Of a stretch of 64,000 bases of DNA, positions 43,859-58,051 are shown piece by piece (position 1 is the stretch's first letter; each line of letters opens with the position of its first letter). The notes beneath the pieces are model-generated. The model was not told the DNA's origin and did no database searches. It worked only from the letters and a program-made list of their open reading frames with translations. The stretch is from Agapanthus africanus (Eukaryota > Streptophyta > Magnoliopsida > Asparagales > Amaryllidaceae): contig JASDDO010000014.1 in assembly GCA_030015575.1 (NCBI GenBank), forward strand, positions 165,077,911 to 165,141,910. Direction: 5' to 3'. A program made the translations under genes and the position numbers.

Positions 43859-46800
43859 ATGTCCGGCGACTTGTCTTTCCCCTTTGTTCGCTCGGAAGGA
43901 GGGTTCCCCCATTCGCCGGTGGACCGGGTGGCGTTCGCTCTCATTAAAGATCATGACCCTGAGTGCAAAAAGCTCCACCTGTGGGGAAAGTGGTACAGCC
44001 AGATCATCCAAGGCTGTCGCAGCTTCAGTTCCGCCTCGCCTTCTGAGCCTACAGTCACGATCCCCTATGCAGATGAACCCCCGGTGAAGTATGCCGTGGA
44101 GGTTAAAAACTGGAATTCTGATGACCTCCTCCAGCCTGCGATCGGTGCCATCCCCGTGCAGCCGCCGCCGGCAATAGATATTCTGGGGAGGCGAATCTGT
44201 CAGGGTGAAGCACGCCCTTGGGGACAGGCTTACAATATTGGACTGATCCCGCGACCCCCCGCCGGATATTTGCAGTGGGCCCGGTACATCTTATCGGCGA
44301 AAATGACTCATCTAACAAGGATTGGTTTATATTCAGCCATCTACGTTTCGCTTTTCGAGTATCCCTCTCCTCCAACGTGGTGGGTCAAGGCCTTTATTGA
44401 ACAATGGAATATCCCCACTCACACCTTCCTGATGACAGATAGGGAAGTCTCTATCTCCTTGGAGGAATTCGCTGAGATTTCGGGTCTACCAATGAGGGGA
44501 GAGCACTACGAGGAGCTGCTTCCTCCTGATGAGTACGTCTTTGCCACCAAGCAGCTGGTGTTTGACTTAACTCCGGAAAATGCCATTCAGCATCAGTATC
44601 CGGGCTTGGTGAAGGTGTTGGAGATCTATGAGGAACTCCATTTGGGATCGGGCGAGCGGGGCGTCAGTTTCGCAGATTTTATTGCTCGCTTTATTCGCCC
44701 GGAGTTCCTATCAGAGCAGGGCGAGAAGTTCGCTCAGCTTGCTGACCCTTTTGGTTTCGGCTTGGACCGCCGACCTATATCGGAAAATGACCAGCGGGAT
44801 TTTTATCTCCCCGGCATTGCCAACGTCCCTTTCTCAGAGATCGCCGTTCCTGGCATGGACGAGGAGACCTTTTTTATAGGGTTCTTGGGTTTATGGTTAT
44901 GCAGCTTCGTGCTTCCCACGCACCCACGCCTCATGCGGCCCTCCATCTTTTACCCGGCGCATCGAATGGTGGCTGGTTTGCAGTTATCGGTAGGGATCGC
45001 CGGGCTGGCTTACCTCTATAATGGACTTAGCGTAGCGGCGAACGCTAGTGAGCCTGGAGTACAGCCTGTCAACTTCCCGATGCACTATTTCACTTCTTGG
45101 ATGGAGATGCACATGCAAGGGGTGTTTGGTGCCCATAAGACTCCTCCGTTCTTTGAGAAATGCTGACTTCCGAGAATCATGCGGTTGGTCGGGGCTTCAA
45201 TTGTGGTTGCATCCCTGCGGGATTCTAGGGGACTGCTCTTGCGTCCATATCTGGTCGGAGCGAAGATTTCTTTTGTGGATAAGGTCATCACCATAGGCTC
45301 AGAGACCACTAAGTCAGTGGTGCCACTACGTGATGATTTTAAGGGCGGGGCTTCTGTACTGAAGGCTCGGGAAATCCTCCACCTCTACTCCATTCGGCCG
45401 GGCTATCTAGTGTTTAGGCAGAATGAGACAGCTCTGTTTATGAGGTATAACCCACACCGATTTGCCCGGCAATCGAGTTACAACCAAGGGATCCCGATGG
45501 AAGCTTTTCTGGAAACCCGTGGCCAACCAAGAGGGGATAAGGAATGCGATGCATCATTTCATACGGCTTAATACAGGTTCCTATTTCTTTATCAGTGAAC
45601 CTAGCTGTGCCCCTAAGATACTCCATTCATATGTAGCCTGGTATGCGCATGCTATGGGCCCAATCATCTTAACGGAGAAGCGTATGCTGGTTGACCGTAG
45701 GGGTGCGCCTCCCGGCGGTGATCGCAAGGCTCCCTTGCAGCCAAGGATCCAGGTCATTCTCCCGATAAAAGATGCCGGAGTTGATCGACCACGCGTGTTG
45801 AGCCCCCCGCGTGGATTGCCACTGCCTGCTACGGTGGATGTACCACCGGCGCCCCGTGCTCCCACGAAGGCGGCTAATGTAGTATCGCCAGAGTCCTGCG
45901 TAGGAGCAGATATTGGGACCCGTCGCCCTAAAATAACTGCCAAGCGCAAATCTATTCCGGGTGGATCTAAAGTTGGCGGACAGAAGAAGAAAAAGTCCGC
46001 CCTTTCCCTTGATGCGATCCTTAGCCTAGAGCCTGCGGCTCCTCCCAACGAAGGCATAAGTGAATATGGCAGCAACGAGGGCTTCTTGGTAGACCCTGCA
46101 GACACTAATTTGGCTGCCGCCATTGCACCTTCGGAGCGATCGGTGAGGCTCGAAGCGATGTTAAGTAAACTCGCTGAGTCAGGTAATCATCAGCCACTTT
46201 CTTCGTCATTTTATTGCACTTTTTATTATTATCTTTAACTAATATTCGCCCGATTTTCAACAGGTGTCTCTTCTGAAGAGGCTATCGCTGCCTCTTTGAA
46301 AACCTTCCAAGAGGAGGAGGAGAAGCGCGCTCTAGCAGGCGTTGGTATGTCCCACCCCTTTCTCTTGTATAAGGAAAGTTTGTCATCTTTTCTGATGGTC
46401 AACCTAACCTTCTTTTGTTTCTTTGCAGGGGTTATATCAGTTGATGCGGGGATCCTTCCTGAGCCTGTTACTGAAGTCCCGATCTCGTCGAGGCTGCTGG
46501 AGGGGCCTCGACTTGACAAGATGATGAGGGATGCCCTGAAAAATCTGGAGGCATCCCTATTCACGGATGAGGACGCCTCAATTAGAGAAGCCCTAGTGGC
46601 ATCCGTCTCAACGGCTCGGGAGGAGCGGAAGCGGTTGAGACGCGAAGCAAAGGCACGCAGAGCTACTTTGGCCACGGGAGCGGGCCCTAGCACTATTCCT
46701 CGCGCTGACACTCCTTCTGAAGAGGCCCCTGTCGCCCTATCTATTGCTCATAAGCAAGTGGCGCGCGCGGCCCGAAGTGCAAACGATAAATCCTCTTCAG

Positions 46801-47858
46801 GTAGCATTTCTTTCAGAGCCTTGTTGTAAGAATTATAAAGCCATTGGCTCATATGCATTCCATCTTGCAGGGCCAAGTCCGACTGAGGGGGAGGCGGAGA
46901 CCGTTGAACCTAGGGAAACGGTGGAAGCGGTGCCTGCCGAACCCGAGCCGACGGTGAGGCGCGTCGTTGGGGCCACGGGACCCGTAGCAGAGGTTGGGGG
47001 ATCTGCAGCCGAGAGGGTCATGGATGCCGACCCTGAAGTGGCGGCAGATGAAATGATCGTCATAAGCGAGCCGAGGGTAATGGTAGGTGAGGCGCTTGAG
47101 GCTGGAGACCTCGCGGCGACGGTGGACGAGACAACCGTGACCGCAGGACCCGAAGGAGTAGCGGGTGAGGTGGCCACGATTCCTGAGGACGAGCCAGCTG
47201 CTCTTTCTCAGGAATCTGGCAATGCTCCAATCATAGCCCTCCCCGCCTATATTCCCCCGCCTTCTCCAGGGCTTGCGAGTGCAACAACGGTTCCCATTGA
47301 GTCGGGTGATGAGGCCACGGGCGGTGGCCTGATGTCAATGGAGGAAGGAATTTCCTCAGTCTCGGCTGGCAGTTCGTCGGGTAAATTTCGAGTTACTATC
47401 ATTTTCTCTCTTCTTTTTTTTTATCTTGCAATCTTTTCTAACAAGTTTGCTTCTGTTTTTAATGCAGGTGCGGCCAGTGCCGATGCTCCAGTGCTTGAAG
47501 GAGCACCGTCAACTACTGCTTTGGCGGTGGTCACTTCCCCGCCTTCCCTTGTGCCATCGCGGATGTTGGAAGGTATGGATTTGCGACTCACAAGTTAATC
47601 TTTTAAACGTGTAGCTTATGGACTAACGTCATACCACTGTGTCCTTTCAGGAGTGCTCTTTGATCATCTATACCAAGTGTTGCTCCCACACTTCTCCTTC
47701 CCGTCCGAACTCGCTTCTCCCTCTAGTGGTGCCGGTGAGTACATTTTCATTTTGATGTCTTTGTTTACTCCCTTTTTTAGCAATGGGATGATTTCTGACT
47801 TTTCCTCTTCCTTATTGCAGTGCCACAAATCGAAGGAGGGGACGCAAGACCTGCCACG
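43859..47858 (+). pseudogene. Antisense gene B, exons 1-7a, cut by copia B
   Basis: The homologue of antisense gene A. Exons: 43859-46182, 46264-46344, 46429-46800, 46871-47380, 47468-47572, 47651-47734 and 47821 onward into copia B. Introns are GT-AG, 70-87 bp and phase 1. Exons 2, 4, 5 and 6 have exactly the lengths seen in element A, and exon 3 is one codon shorter. The plant-mobile-domain-like segment (WNIPTHTF, REVSISLEEFAEISGLPMRG), the basic KKKK stretch and the acidic exon 4 are all kept. Lesions are TGA at 45164-45166 and a frameshift between about 45510 and 45545 in exon 1, plus the copia insertion in exon 7. All seven splice junctions are intact. Confidence 0.82.
47854..47858. other. 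Target-site duplication of copia B (left)
   Basis: CCACG before TGTTGGAG, repeated at 58052-58056. Excising the element restores exon 7 to 75 nt, the same length as in element A. Confidence 0.95.
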
Positions 47859-50088
47859 TGTTGGAGATAGTGCCCTCAGAGTCAATTATTGGATCACAGG
47901 CACGTGATTGCAATGATTGAGGGAGGACCTATCCCGGTACGACAGTCTTACTCGAGATGATAGTTTGCTATCTGATTTACCTTTATCATCGTGTACTGCT
48001 TTAGGTGACCTGACAGGTCGCTATTACACGTTGATAGAGCCCCTTGGATTCTTGCTTGACCACCAGCAGTATGAGGGCGATCATATAAGTGGGAGCTGGT
48101 AGTTTTTAAGCACATCCTTAAATGGTCCCTAGTCGTGGGAGTTTCGAGACAGGGCATCGATACTCCAGAGTAGACTAGTGTATACAGTCGAGACCCCGAC
48201 GAGGGGCGGTGGCCGGTCTCACAGGCCACTGGTGTCAGTTGGTTCACCTAAGATGTATACAGGTGCTCATTGGGTTATGAGTACACCGGACAGGACTCGC
48301 CGGGAACATGCTAGTTGGTCTTATACCTGACGTCAGATAGCAGTTCCCAGGTGACATGTGTACAGGTTAGTTCATCGACCTGGGGATCGTCATTTGTCTC
48401 GTGTGAGTTCCCACTGTGCTTTGATTACTACCCTACCACGGCTCAAAGGAGTCGTGCAAACAGGTTTTAGTTAGGTACAGTCCCGAGCCACATGGAGGCA
48501 GTGAGCGGATCTTCGGGGGTTTCGTCTCTCCCGGTATTGGGGGTGAGGTCGCGCTGTGTCTAGGAGAGCCATTACACGAAGTCCTTGGCCAAGGCAGGAG
48601 ATTTACTGGTAGGTATTCCAGTAGTATCTCAGGGTGTTCTGGGCTACACTCCGACACGACTTGTACCGCTTTTGGGGGTCTGACTTTTACCCACCCCCTA
48701 GGCCCGACATGCGATGCTCATAGACGAACGGACCGGACTGTACGGATATTGTCACTGACAGGCTCAGTAGGGTGTCAGGATGAGTTCGCTCATCGACGTC
48801 CCTTTTAGTCAATAGCTGGTGGCCCGTTACGTATTGGCTTATACCTCTGACGTGCTAGTGGTTAAATCCACAGCCATAGTATTGACGAGTCTTTAGAGTC
48901 CACCACACATTCAGTTACTCAGTTTTCGGGCGAAACGCTGTAGAGGCCGTATGGAGATATGGCAGAGTCCGATCAGATACGTGCGGTATTGCACGGATCA
49001 GGATCGGACGGTTTGTACTAGTGGCCGTATGGATATATGGCAGGGTTCGATCTGATACGTGCGGTATTGCACGGATCAGGATCGGACGAACATTACTAGC
49101 CGGCTTTGGTTTAAGCCGAATCCTAGTTTAGTACAGTGTAGATTTTGTCTCTTTGCATTTGTATCCGGACGGAATACAAATACGGGTGTGTATGCACTGT
49201 ATCGGGGTTTTCCTGTAATTTATTATGGGACCAGTTTTCTGGGGTTGCCAGTTTGCATTCCGCTCCGGCCGGTTTTTCATTGTTCCTTCACGGCCGGACT
49301 TTTCGTTGGAAGGTGTTATTTGCAATTTACAAATAACACTTTGTGGAGGGGTTTATTGCATAAGTTTTGATATGATAGCATCTTTGCTCCATGATGCATT
49401 AATTAAGACATGATGAGGTATGGGCCGGCCACTGTTGGGGATTGGAGTGAGGTTGTTTTTGATCTAAGTTTTTTTTGAGTGCTGGAGGTTGATGTATTAA
49501 TTAATATTTATATGATTGCATTGTGTTAAAAAATGAGGGTGCTGGAGTGGAACATAATGGAGATGAGGATTAATTTATTAGAGCTTGCTTCATTCTTTTC
49601 CAGTGAGCACAAAATGCATCTGGCCGAGCTCCTTTTTGAGGGCTTGCTCCATTTTTCTTCAAGCCTTCATGAAAATCATTGTGCACAAATTCCTCCATCA
49701 TGGCAACTATCCTAAACCCCAAAGAGACAACTATACTACACATTCTACAGCAAATCTTGGGCACGTCGACTAGCCAGCTTCGTGCCCGAGTTGCCTCGGC
49801 ATTGAGGTGGGAGCCCGTAAAAGACGCAGGCGATGTGGTGCCCTTCCGGCAAGGAGGCGACGACCGGAGGATCCGCGGGAGATCGGAACGACGACGAGAA
49901 GACCGGAGGACTCGGATCACTCGGTATATCTCAAACCCGTCTTTTAGTTAGCTAGATCTAGTTTAATGGCCCGATCCGGAGTCTAGTGCGCGGTGGTGCC
50001 GGTTTGCTAAGTTCGCAAAATTAAAGTTTATCACCGCTTCCGCATTTGGCCGTCGGATTGACGGCCGGGGCGCCGCCGTGCACTTACA
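47859..50088 (+). repeat. 5' LTR of copia B
   Basis: Starts TGTTGGAGATAGTG and ends GTGCACTTACA. It contains two tandem units of about 78 bp (48945 and 49023) with GGCCGTATGGAGATATGGC-type palindromes, in the same LTR zone as the hairpin cluster of copia A. Confidence 0.95.
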
Positions 50089-50089
50089 G

Positions 50090-50101
50090 TGGTATCAGAG
50101 C
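50090..50101 (+). promoter_or_regulatory. Primer-binding site of copia B
   Basis: TGGTATCAGAGC, one base after the LTR, complementary to initiator methionine tRNA. Confidence 0.95.
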
Positions 50102-50303
50102 CTCGCCATTAACTTCTTCTAGCTTTGTTTGATGTGTTTTTCAGTTCCGATCGACCAAAATTCCAAAAACCCAATTTTAGTTCACATCAGTTTTCTGTTA
50201 AAATTTTTTGGTGCCCAAAATTTTTTCAGGTTGCAAAAATGTGATGTACATGAAAACCTAAGACTACTGCAGAAATCCGAGTCATTGATCTTTCATCGAG
50301 AGC

Positions 50304-50344
50304 GCGGAACCGCGGCCAATACCCACTTTAAGCCGCGGTTCCGC
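50304..50344 (+). other. GC-rich hairpin after the copia B primer site
   Basis: A perfect 13-bp stem, GCGGAACCGCGGC (50304-50316) with its complement at 50332-50344, around a 15-base loop. It lies about 200 bases after the primer site, as in copia A, although flanking sequence differs. Confidence 0.75.
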
Positions 50345-53300
50345 CGCAACATGAAAGGATCAATGGGCCAGGTTTTTCCAGTGGGCTTCTGGGTTAATTT
50401 TAGGGGTTTTGGAATATTAAAATTGGGACCAGATTTTCTGTGAGTGCTACAGTATTGCTTGGGGGCCCACTTGTTAATTTTTGATCGATCGGATATTTTA
50501 AACACATTTTTTTCCACAGTATTTACATTATATCTGCGACCGTGAATGTCACTCGATCGGTAAATCCGGTCTAACTGCTATAGCCCGGTTAGACGGATTT
50601 GCGAACGTGACTTTCACGTTGATGTTCTGTGTTTTTGCTGTGATATTGCGGATCGGTCGTGGGGGATAGCCTGGATGCAATGCTAGTACAGTTTCTGTTG
50701 TATTATGTGCATTTGATATTGCAGGGCGAGCGTCCGACATGTGGACTGCCGTCACTGCCTGTTTGTATTATTCTTTTGGGGCACGACCAGGTTGCGGTCG
50801 ATGTACCCGTTGTATGTATATTTTACTTTCTGTACTAGAGTTGCCCCGCGGTGGGGTGCACGGATAGCCGGGTTCTGGAGGGCAACAAGCCCGCATCTCA
50901 TGGCATTGGGACAGAAAGGGCTTCACTCTAGAATTGGCGGGCTATTCGCCGCACTCGTAGGGGGTACAGGTTGACCCAGGAGGGGTGCCCAAGTTACCGG
51001 ATTCCGTGAAGTGCTGGGTGGTCCATTCACGGTGCTGAAAGAGGCTGCCTCGCTTCAGGTTTTGGCGGGTGACTTGCCGCGCCCGTAGGGGTCTAGGATT
51101 TCATTGCACAGGCTATCCACACGACCAGGGGAACGTCGGGTTTCAGTAGTGGCTCTGTGAAACCCGGGGATCCCAGATATCTGTAATGTTCTGTGATGCT
51201 GTACATTTCTGTGATGTTGCATTTTATTCACGCCTTGAGCGAAATATAATATATTGGTATATATATTAGTAGATGTTGTATATGTTTTTCATCCGCGCTA
51301 GTCCAGTCCCCGCTCTGCCGTTAGTTAGCTAACCTAACGGGTGATGACGGGACCCAGTGGCGAATGCGGGTGGCATATGCGTACATCAGTATATTTTCGT
51401 TCTTTATGGTGTGATCAATTGATGGGACTGCATTGATTCGGATCAATGAAAGTTAAAACAAACCTATTCTGATGTTGTTGGAACACTTTTCAAAAAGCTG
51501 TTATTGCAAGGACGTTCACTTTTGTTTTGCATCGTGGTATTCATTTGGAATATCCTGCTCCTCAGTCGACGAGGCAAGGGCCGAGATCCCTTCACCGGGA
51601 GTGACCCCTTGGACAGAAGTTTGCGTCAGGGCATTAACTTCACTATAGCCGATTACTTTTGCTTTGCATCGTGGTATTCATTTGGAATATCCTGTACCCC
51701 ATTCTACGGGGAAAGAGCCGAGATCCCTTCACCGGGAGTGACCTCTTTAGTAAAAGTTTTCGTCACTATATTTTCTAAAAAGCTATCCGTTCCTTCAACG
51801 ATATCAAGTTCATTACGTTAAAGTTTTTCGCCAGAAACCATTCGTAGCCCTCCGTCGTTTCATATGGGTAGTCAATAGTATTCAAGCTGTGTTTGTTGGC
51901 CAAAGTCAAGGCACAGTGTTTGGTAGCTGTTGATTATTCATATGCAGCATAGATAGATGCGTTGGTTTGGAACAGTCGTACTGCCTTGTTGGCCAAAGTC
52001 AAGGGTAGGTACGGGTGGATTCAAAACAACCTGGAGAATGACGGGTAGAACTTGACATGTGACTTATGATTTGTTGGCCAAAGTCAAGGTCATAAGAGCA
52101 TGGGGTAAAAATCACATCGGGAGTTTCAAAAGAACTGAAAGTTGCCAGATATGCGCATACCTTCTGGAGTGTGATAGCGTGAGCGGATTCCGTCACGTTA
52201 TCATGCGATGATAGTTGGATCCCGATTCCCACTGATGAGTTGGTTTACTCCTCGGGTGACCCTGACTAATTCTTCTTTCAGGTTTGGAGGAGAGTTTGAG
52301 GTAAAGTGGGAGGTTTCCAGATTAGATAAATTGGTAACCATTCTGATCTAGGTTAGAGTGCACGCTGAGTGTTTCTTTTCTCTCTCTCTCTCTGGCAGCG
52401 ACCATTGACCCGACCCTAAGATTATGACTCAGTGACCAAGTTGACCGAACCTTCTTAACACAGGCTTTTGGATTGTCAGAGTTGCAGACCTCATTGCCAC
52501 TCCTACTTTTACCCTTTTCTCCAGGACACCCCGTATTACTGCGAACGTCCACTTCCATTGGACAAAACCATCGTATGGTTAGATACGAACTCGAAGGAAT
52601 TCGAGGATGGTTTCCAGTTCTGGAGAAAACGGATAGGATTATTCAGTTGTCTTTTCCTTTTTACCTTCTCTCAAGTTACGAGTACTCCTTAGTTTAGGAG
52701 ATAGTACACCTATTACGCAAATTGGATAGTCTTCTTCCAAACTTTAGGCTGGTGCCGAACAGTGGGGATGAAGAAAACCAATTAGCATAACGATGGTGTG
52801 CAGAAGGTATTAAGATTAAGACAAAGCAAGGGATTAGTAAGAGGGCAAAGTAAATTGCAACTGATATTCACGACCAAACCAAGTATTTCTTCGCCAATCC
52901 TAAATCACCTTTGTATTTCTCCAGGACACTCCGTATCACTACGAAGATCCACAGTTTATTGGATACTCCATCGTATGGTTATATACGAACTCGAAAGGAA
53001 CTTGTTCCAGTTCGGGGATGGATTCTGGTCCAGGAGAAATAGGAATAAGGTTTATTCGATTGTCTTTTATTTTCACCTTCTCTCGCATTGCGAGTGCTCC
53101 TAGGATTAGGACAGTACACCCATTATGCTTATTGGATAGTCTTCTTCCAAACCATAGGCTGGTGCCGAACGGTAGGGAAGGAAGAAAACCATTTGGCCTA
53201 AGGGGTGTCCAGAAGGTAATGACTAAAGACATATAAAGGGATTTGGAGAGGTGGCAAAGAGTTATACGGTTATAGTTATGAATCTGGATAATGGTAGAGG

Positions 53301-53600
53301 CATTACTAGGAATACCAGGATACCCCATCGAAACATTTCAATGTTTCAGTTCAACTGTGTACTGTTAAAAGAAAACTGATTTCCCGATTAGACACTTGCT
53401 CCAGGGTATGTATTTACCAGGTTTGATTCTCACATCTGTATGGTTTTACAGATGATGAGTGGGAGTAAGTTATTGGGAATTGGGTTATCATCCTCATTAT
53501 ATCGGGATTCGTTGTAATCGGTGATATTTGAGGAGATCACCTGGGATGTTTGCCGGTCGGCAAATATTTGGTTTTGAATATCCGCTGTTGTGCACCAATT
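50345..53600 (+). other. Copia B leader/gag region, no intact coding sequence
   Basis: Contains the counterparts of copia A's leader repeats: the CCTTCACCGGGAGTGAC duplication (near 51590 and 51728) and three copies of TTGGCCAAAGTCAAGG (near 51895, 51988 and 52072). At 52500-52700 and 52900-53120 there is a further duplicated stretch (CCAGGACA, ATCGTATGGTTA, ACGAACTCGAA). No Gag domain could be read. Confidence 0.55.
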
Positions 53601-55807
53601 TCAAATTGATATATCTGTACGTCTATTTTCATAGAGTGAGATATACCTTTTGATATTATGTCGATGACATTTACCTATATCAGTGGATGGTTAGGTAAGG
53701 AGCATTAAACATCGGTGTAATTCTTCTTAACCATAAGTACAGTTTTCAACCTACGACACACAGTGAAAGAGTTAGACTCAGCGGACTTATACAGAGTATT
53801 GTATGTTGTCCAGTGTCCATTAGGACAGAGGGGTTGGTCCTCATACTATATTCTGTTTACTTTTAACTTCTCTAGTTCTTAGACATGTGTTTCGTAGAAA
53901 CACAGGGTCTAAGTTTTGAGGAGTTATAGGTATTTGAATAGAGTAGAGAACCAGGTGTAGCAAGTATCGGGATTCTTCAAGATGATCGAAGATGTAGATA
54001 CTTATGTATGGTATTCAGTTGATAGTAATGATAAAGAGAAATTGCTTCTCTTTCAGGTTACTCATAATTGGAAGCATTCCTAAGTTGAGTAACGCTGATC
54101 GGACTCTCTCCATTTAGTTGACATGCACTGGAGACAGCTGCATGATTTGAATCTGGTTCAATTAAATCAGTGCCTCTGGTTCTATATTGGATATAGTACA
54201 GTTCATATCTTAACATTGTTAAGGTACGGGGAGTTGTCCGGCTTATGATTAAAACCAGACTCTGGACAACTCAAGCCATGTTTCTGTAATGGCTGTTTGT
54301 GGGTTGACCCAGGCTATGACGAGGGTTGACTTTCTACCATCTGGATGAACAATAGCAATATTGTTCTAGACTCGCCACAGTTTTATTAAAAATGGATTTT
54401 TTCAGAAAACAGTAGTGGGAGTATGGTAGAACTGGAAGTGATTCCAGAACCGCAAACGATTACTGAAGATTTGATAAGGAACCTGAAGATTCAATCTGGC
54501 TTGACACTCCATTGGCTACTCCGCAGATAAGGTGGGTAACTTCAGGCATCCGAGAGGTACTCCGGTAGCCTCAAGGACGGTGACAGGGAAGTTCTTGTTT
54601 ACCCACACATGCCATTGTTGTTGTTCCAGGCTGCGAGACCCGGCAGGAGGATGAGTATAGCGTCGTTCTAAACTAGCTTTAGAAGTGCACGTCTATATGA
54701 CTCTGCCAGGGGGTTTTCGTAGTCAGTGGGAGCAGCGGAAGCATTGGTGGACATCAGGCTTATGTCTATTTATAGACTTAAGCAGATATAGCGGAGATAG
54801 ATCATCTATTTCTGATGTGACAGTCATGGGTTTGACGTCATCAGAATAGGGGATGGATCTGTTGAGAAGGTAGTAGGGTGTGAAATCCGGGCTTTGGATG
54901 ACATACACAAAGTAGGAAGTGACATTCCTATACTACGATCGGTTATACTTTGGTCGTCACACAGTGGTTTCTCCACATAGGACTTGAATATTATATCAGA
55001 CATACTGGTTACTAGATCTATGGTTTTAGATCTAGATTTGGGTGGTTTCTCAATCAGGGTACCTTGACAGCATTCTAAGAGTATTTAGAATGGACGACTC
55101 CTGGCACGGTAGTGTACCTGCAGGTGATGGAGTCACCCTCTCTAAAGGTGTCTTATAGACTAAAGTAGAGAGGGATGTGCATGATTGGCAGATCACTTGC
55201 TTAGGCAATTGAGTCAATCATGAGATGTCAAGTACCACACCAGATGTTGTTCTTGCACTAGATGCAATAAGTTGACATTGATCCAATCCTGGAGAAACAG
55301 TCGGAAGCGGTTTTAGAACATAAGTGGATGTTCTAGGGATATGATAACGACAGCCTCATTTGGGAGACAGTTATCATTCCAGGCTTCCAAGGTGACATGG
55401 ACGACAGGGAGGTTGTCAGAGTTATAGTTTTCCCTCTGACGAGGGGCAGTATTTTGGACAGATGGTCCAAGGCAATACTGAGGGTGGCATGGCGCAGGAT
55501 ACTGATTAAGTTCAGTTGACGATACAGTCTAAGAAGTTTGGATTTGGAGTTCATTTATGAACTAGGTCCCATCAGACATCCAGACATTCTAAGACAGGTA
55601 TTGCTCATTTCGGGAGATGGCTTTCTCCGCGAACTTGAGATATAGAGAGACATAGAAAGAAACATCTAGGCGGATCCACTCACTGAGGCTATTCCTCGAA
55701 CGCAATAGTCTTCCAAACAGGCTTTGTGAGACTGACTAGTAGAGGAGTTGGGTGTTCGGTATCACACGGGCTGTGAGTATGCGACATCGCAATAATTAGC
55801 CTTGAGT
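53601..55807 (+). pseudogene. pol: Copia B pol remnants
   Basis: Heavily decayed. Recognisable only by alignment with copia A: a linker remnant near 54500-54560, an RT-like stretch near 54660-54900 and an RNase H tail near 55555-55610 (AGGTCCCATCAGACATCC against AGGTCCCATCAGTGATCC in copia A). No open frame exceeds about 80 codons. Confidence 0.6.
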
Positions 55808-55820
55808 GCAAGTGGGAGAT
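55808..55820 (+). promoter_or_regulatory. Polypurine tract of copia B
   Basis: GCAAGTGGGAGAT before TGTTGGAG, identical to copia A's tract. Confidence 0.9.
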
Positions 55821-58051
55821 TGTTGGAGATAGTGCCCTCAGAGTCAATTATTGGATCACAGGCACGTGATTGCAATGATTGAGGGAGGACCTATCCCGGT
55901 ACGACAGTCTTACTCGAGATGATAGTTTGCTATCTGGTTTACCTTTATCATCGTGTACTGCTTTAGGTGACCTGACAGGTCGCTATTACACGTTGATAGA
56001 GCCCCTTGTATTCTTGCTTGACCACCAGCAGTATGAGGGCGATCATATAAGTGGGAGCTGGTAGTTTTTAAGCACATCCTTAAATGGTCCCTAGTCGTGG
56101 GAGTTTCGAGACAGGGCATCGATACTCCAGAGTAGACTAGTGTATACAGTCGAGACCCCGACGAGGGACGGTGGCCGGTCTCACAGGCCACTGGTGTCAG
56201 TTGGTTCACCTAAGATGTATACAGGTGCTCATTGGGTTATGAGTACACCGGACAGGACTCGCCGGGAACATGCTAGTTGGTCTTATACCTGACGTCAGAT
56301 AGCAGTTCCCAGGTGACATGTGTACAGGTTAGTTCATCGACCTGGGGATCGTCATTTGTCTCGTGTGAGTTCCCACTGTGCTTTGATTACTACCCTACCA
56401 CGGCTCAAAGGAGTCGTGCAAACAGGTTTTAGTTGGGTACAGTCCCGAGCCACATGGAGGCAGTGAGCGGATCTTCGGGGGTTTCGTCTCTCCCGGTATT
56501 GGGGGTGAGGTCGCGCTGTGTCTAGGAGAGCCATTACACGAAGTCCTTGGCCAAGGCAGGAGATTTACTGGTAGGTATTCCAGTAGTATCTCAGGGTGTT
56601 CTGGGCTACACTCCGACACGACTTGTACCGCTTTTGGGGGTCTGACTTTTACCCACCCCCTAGGCCCGACATGCGATGCTCATAGACGAACGGACCGGAC
56701 TGTACGGATATTGTCACTGACAGGCTCAGTAGGGTGTCAGGATGAGTTCGCTCATCGACGTCCCATTTAGTCAATAGCCGGTGGCCCGTTACGTATTGGC
56801 TTATACCTCTGACGTGCTAGTGGTTAAATCCACAGCCATAGTATTGACGAGTCTTTAGAGTCCACCACACATTCAGTTACTCAGTTTTCGGGCGAAACGC
56901 TGTAGAGGCCGTATGGAGATATGGCAGAGTCCGATCAGATACGTGCGGTATTGCACGGATCAGGATCGGACGGTTTGTACTAGTGGCCGTATGGATATAT
57001 GGCAGGGTTCGATCTGATACGTGCGGTATTGCACGGATCAGGATCGGACGAACATTACTAGCCGGCTTTGGTTTAAGCCGAATCTTAGTTTAGTACAGTG
57101 TAGATTTTGTCTCTTTGTATTTGTATCCGGACGGAATACAAATACGGGTGTGTATGCACTGTATCGGGGTTTTCCTGTAATTTATTATGGGACCAGTTTT
57201 CTGGGGTTGCCAGTTTGCATTCCGTTCCGGCCGGTTTTTCATTGTTCCTTCACGGCCGGACTTTTCGTTGAAAGGTGTTATTTGCAATTTACAAATAACA
57301 CTTTGTGGAGGGGTTTATTGCATAAGTTTTGATATGATAGCATCTTTGCTCCATGATGCATTAATTAAGACATGATGAGGTATGGGCCGGCCACTGTTGG
57401 GGATTGGAGTGAGGTTGTTTTTGATCTAAGTTTTTTTTTGAGTGCTGGAGGTTGATGTATTAATTAATATTTATATGATTGCATTGTGTTAAAAAATGAG
57501 GGTGCTGGAGTGGAACATAATGGAGATGAGGATTAATTTATTAGAGCTTGCTTCATTCTTTTCCAGTGAGCACAAAATGCATCTGGCCGAGCTCCTTTTT
57601 GAGGGCTTGCTCCATTTTTCTTCAAGCCTTCATGAAAATCATTGTGCACAAATTCCTCCATCATGGCAACTATCCTAAACCCCAAAGAGACAACTATACT
57701 ACACATTCTACAGCAAATCTTGGGCACGTCGACTAGCCAGCTTCGTGCCCGAGTTGCCTCGGCATTGAGGTGGGAGCCCGTAAAAGACGCAGGCGATGTG
57801 GTGCCCTTCCGGCAAGGAGGCGACGACCGGAGGATCCGCGGGAGATCGGAACGACGACGAGAAGACCGGAGGACTCGGACCACTCGGTATATCTCCAACC
57901 CGTCTTTTAGTTAGCTAGATCTAGTTTAATGGCCCGATCCGGAGTCTAGTGCGCAGTGGTGCCGGTTTGCTAAGTTCGCAAAATTAAAGTTTATCACCGC
58001 TTCCGCATTTAGCCGTCGGATTGACGGCCGGGGCGCCGCCGTGCACTTACA
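55821..58051 (+). repeat. 3' LTR of copia B
   Basis: A 2,231-bp partner of 47859-50088, about 99% identical by hand count, followed by CCACG. Confidence 0.95.

Larger units (their letters stand above)
47859..58051 (+). mobile_element. Copia B: full-length but coding-dead Ty1/copia element
   Basis: 10.2 kb, with LTRs of about 2.23 kb that differ at about 15 positions by hand count, primer site TGGTATCAGAGC, polypurine tract AAGTGGGAGAT and target duplication CCACG. It is a relative of copia A: the LTRs share stretches such as GTATTGACGAGTCTTTAGAGTCC, and the leaders share repeats. Its pol is even more decayed. It inserted in exon 7 of antisense gene B. Confidence 0.93.
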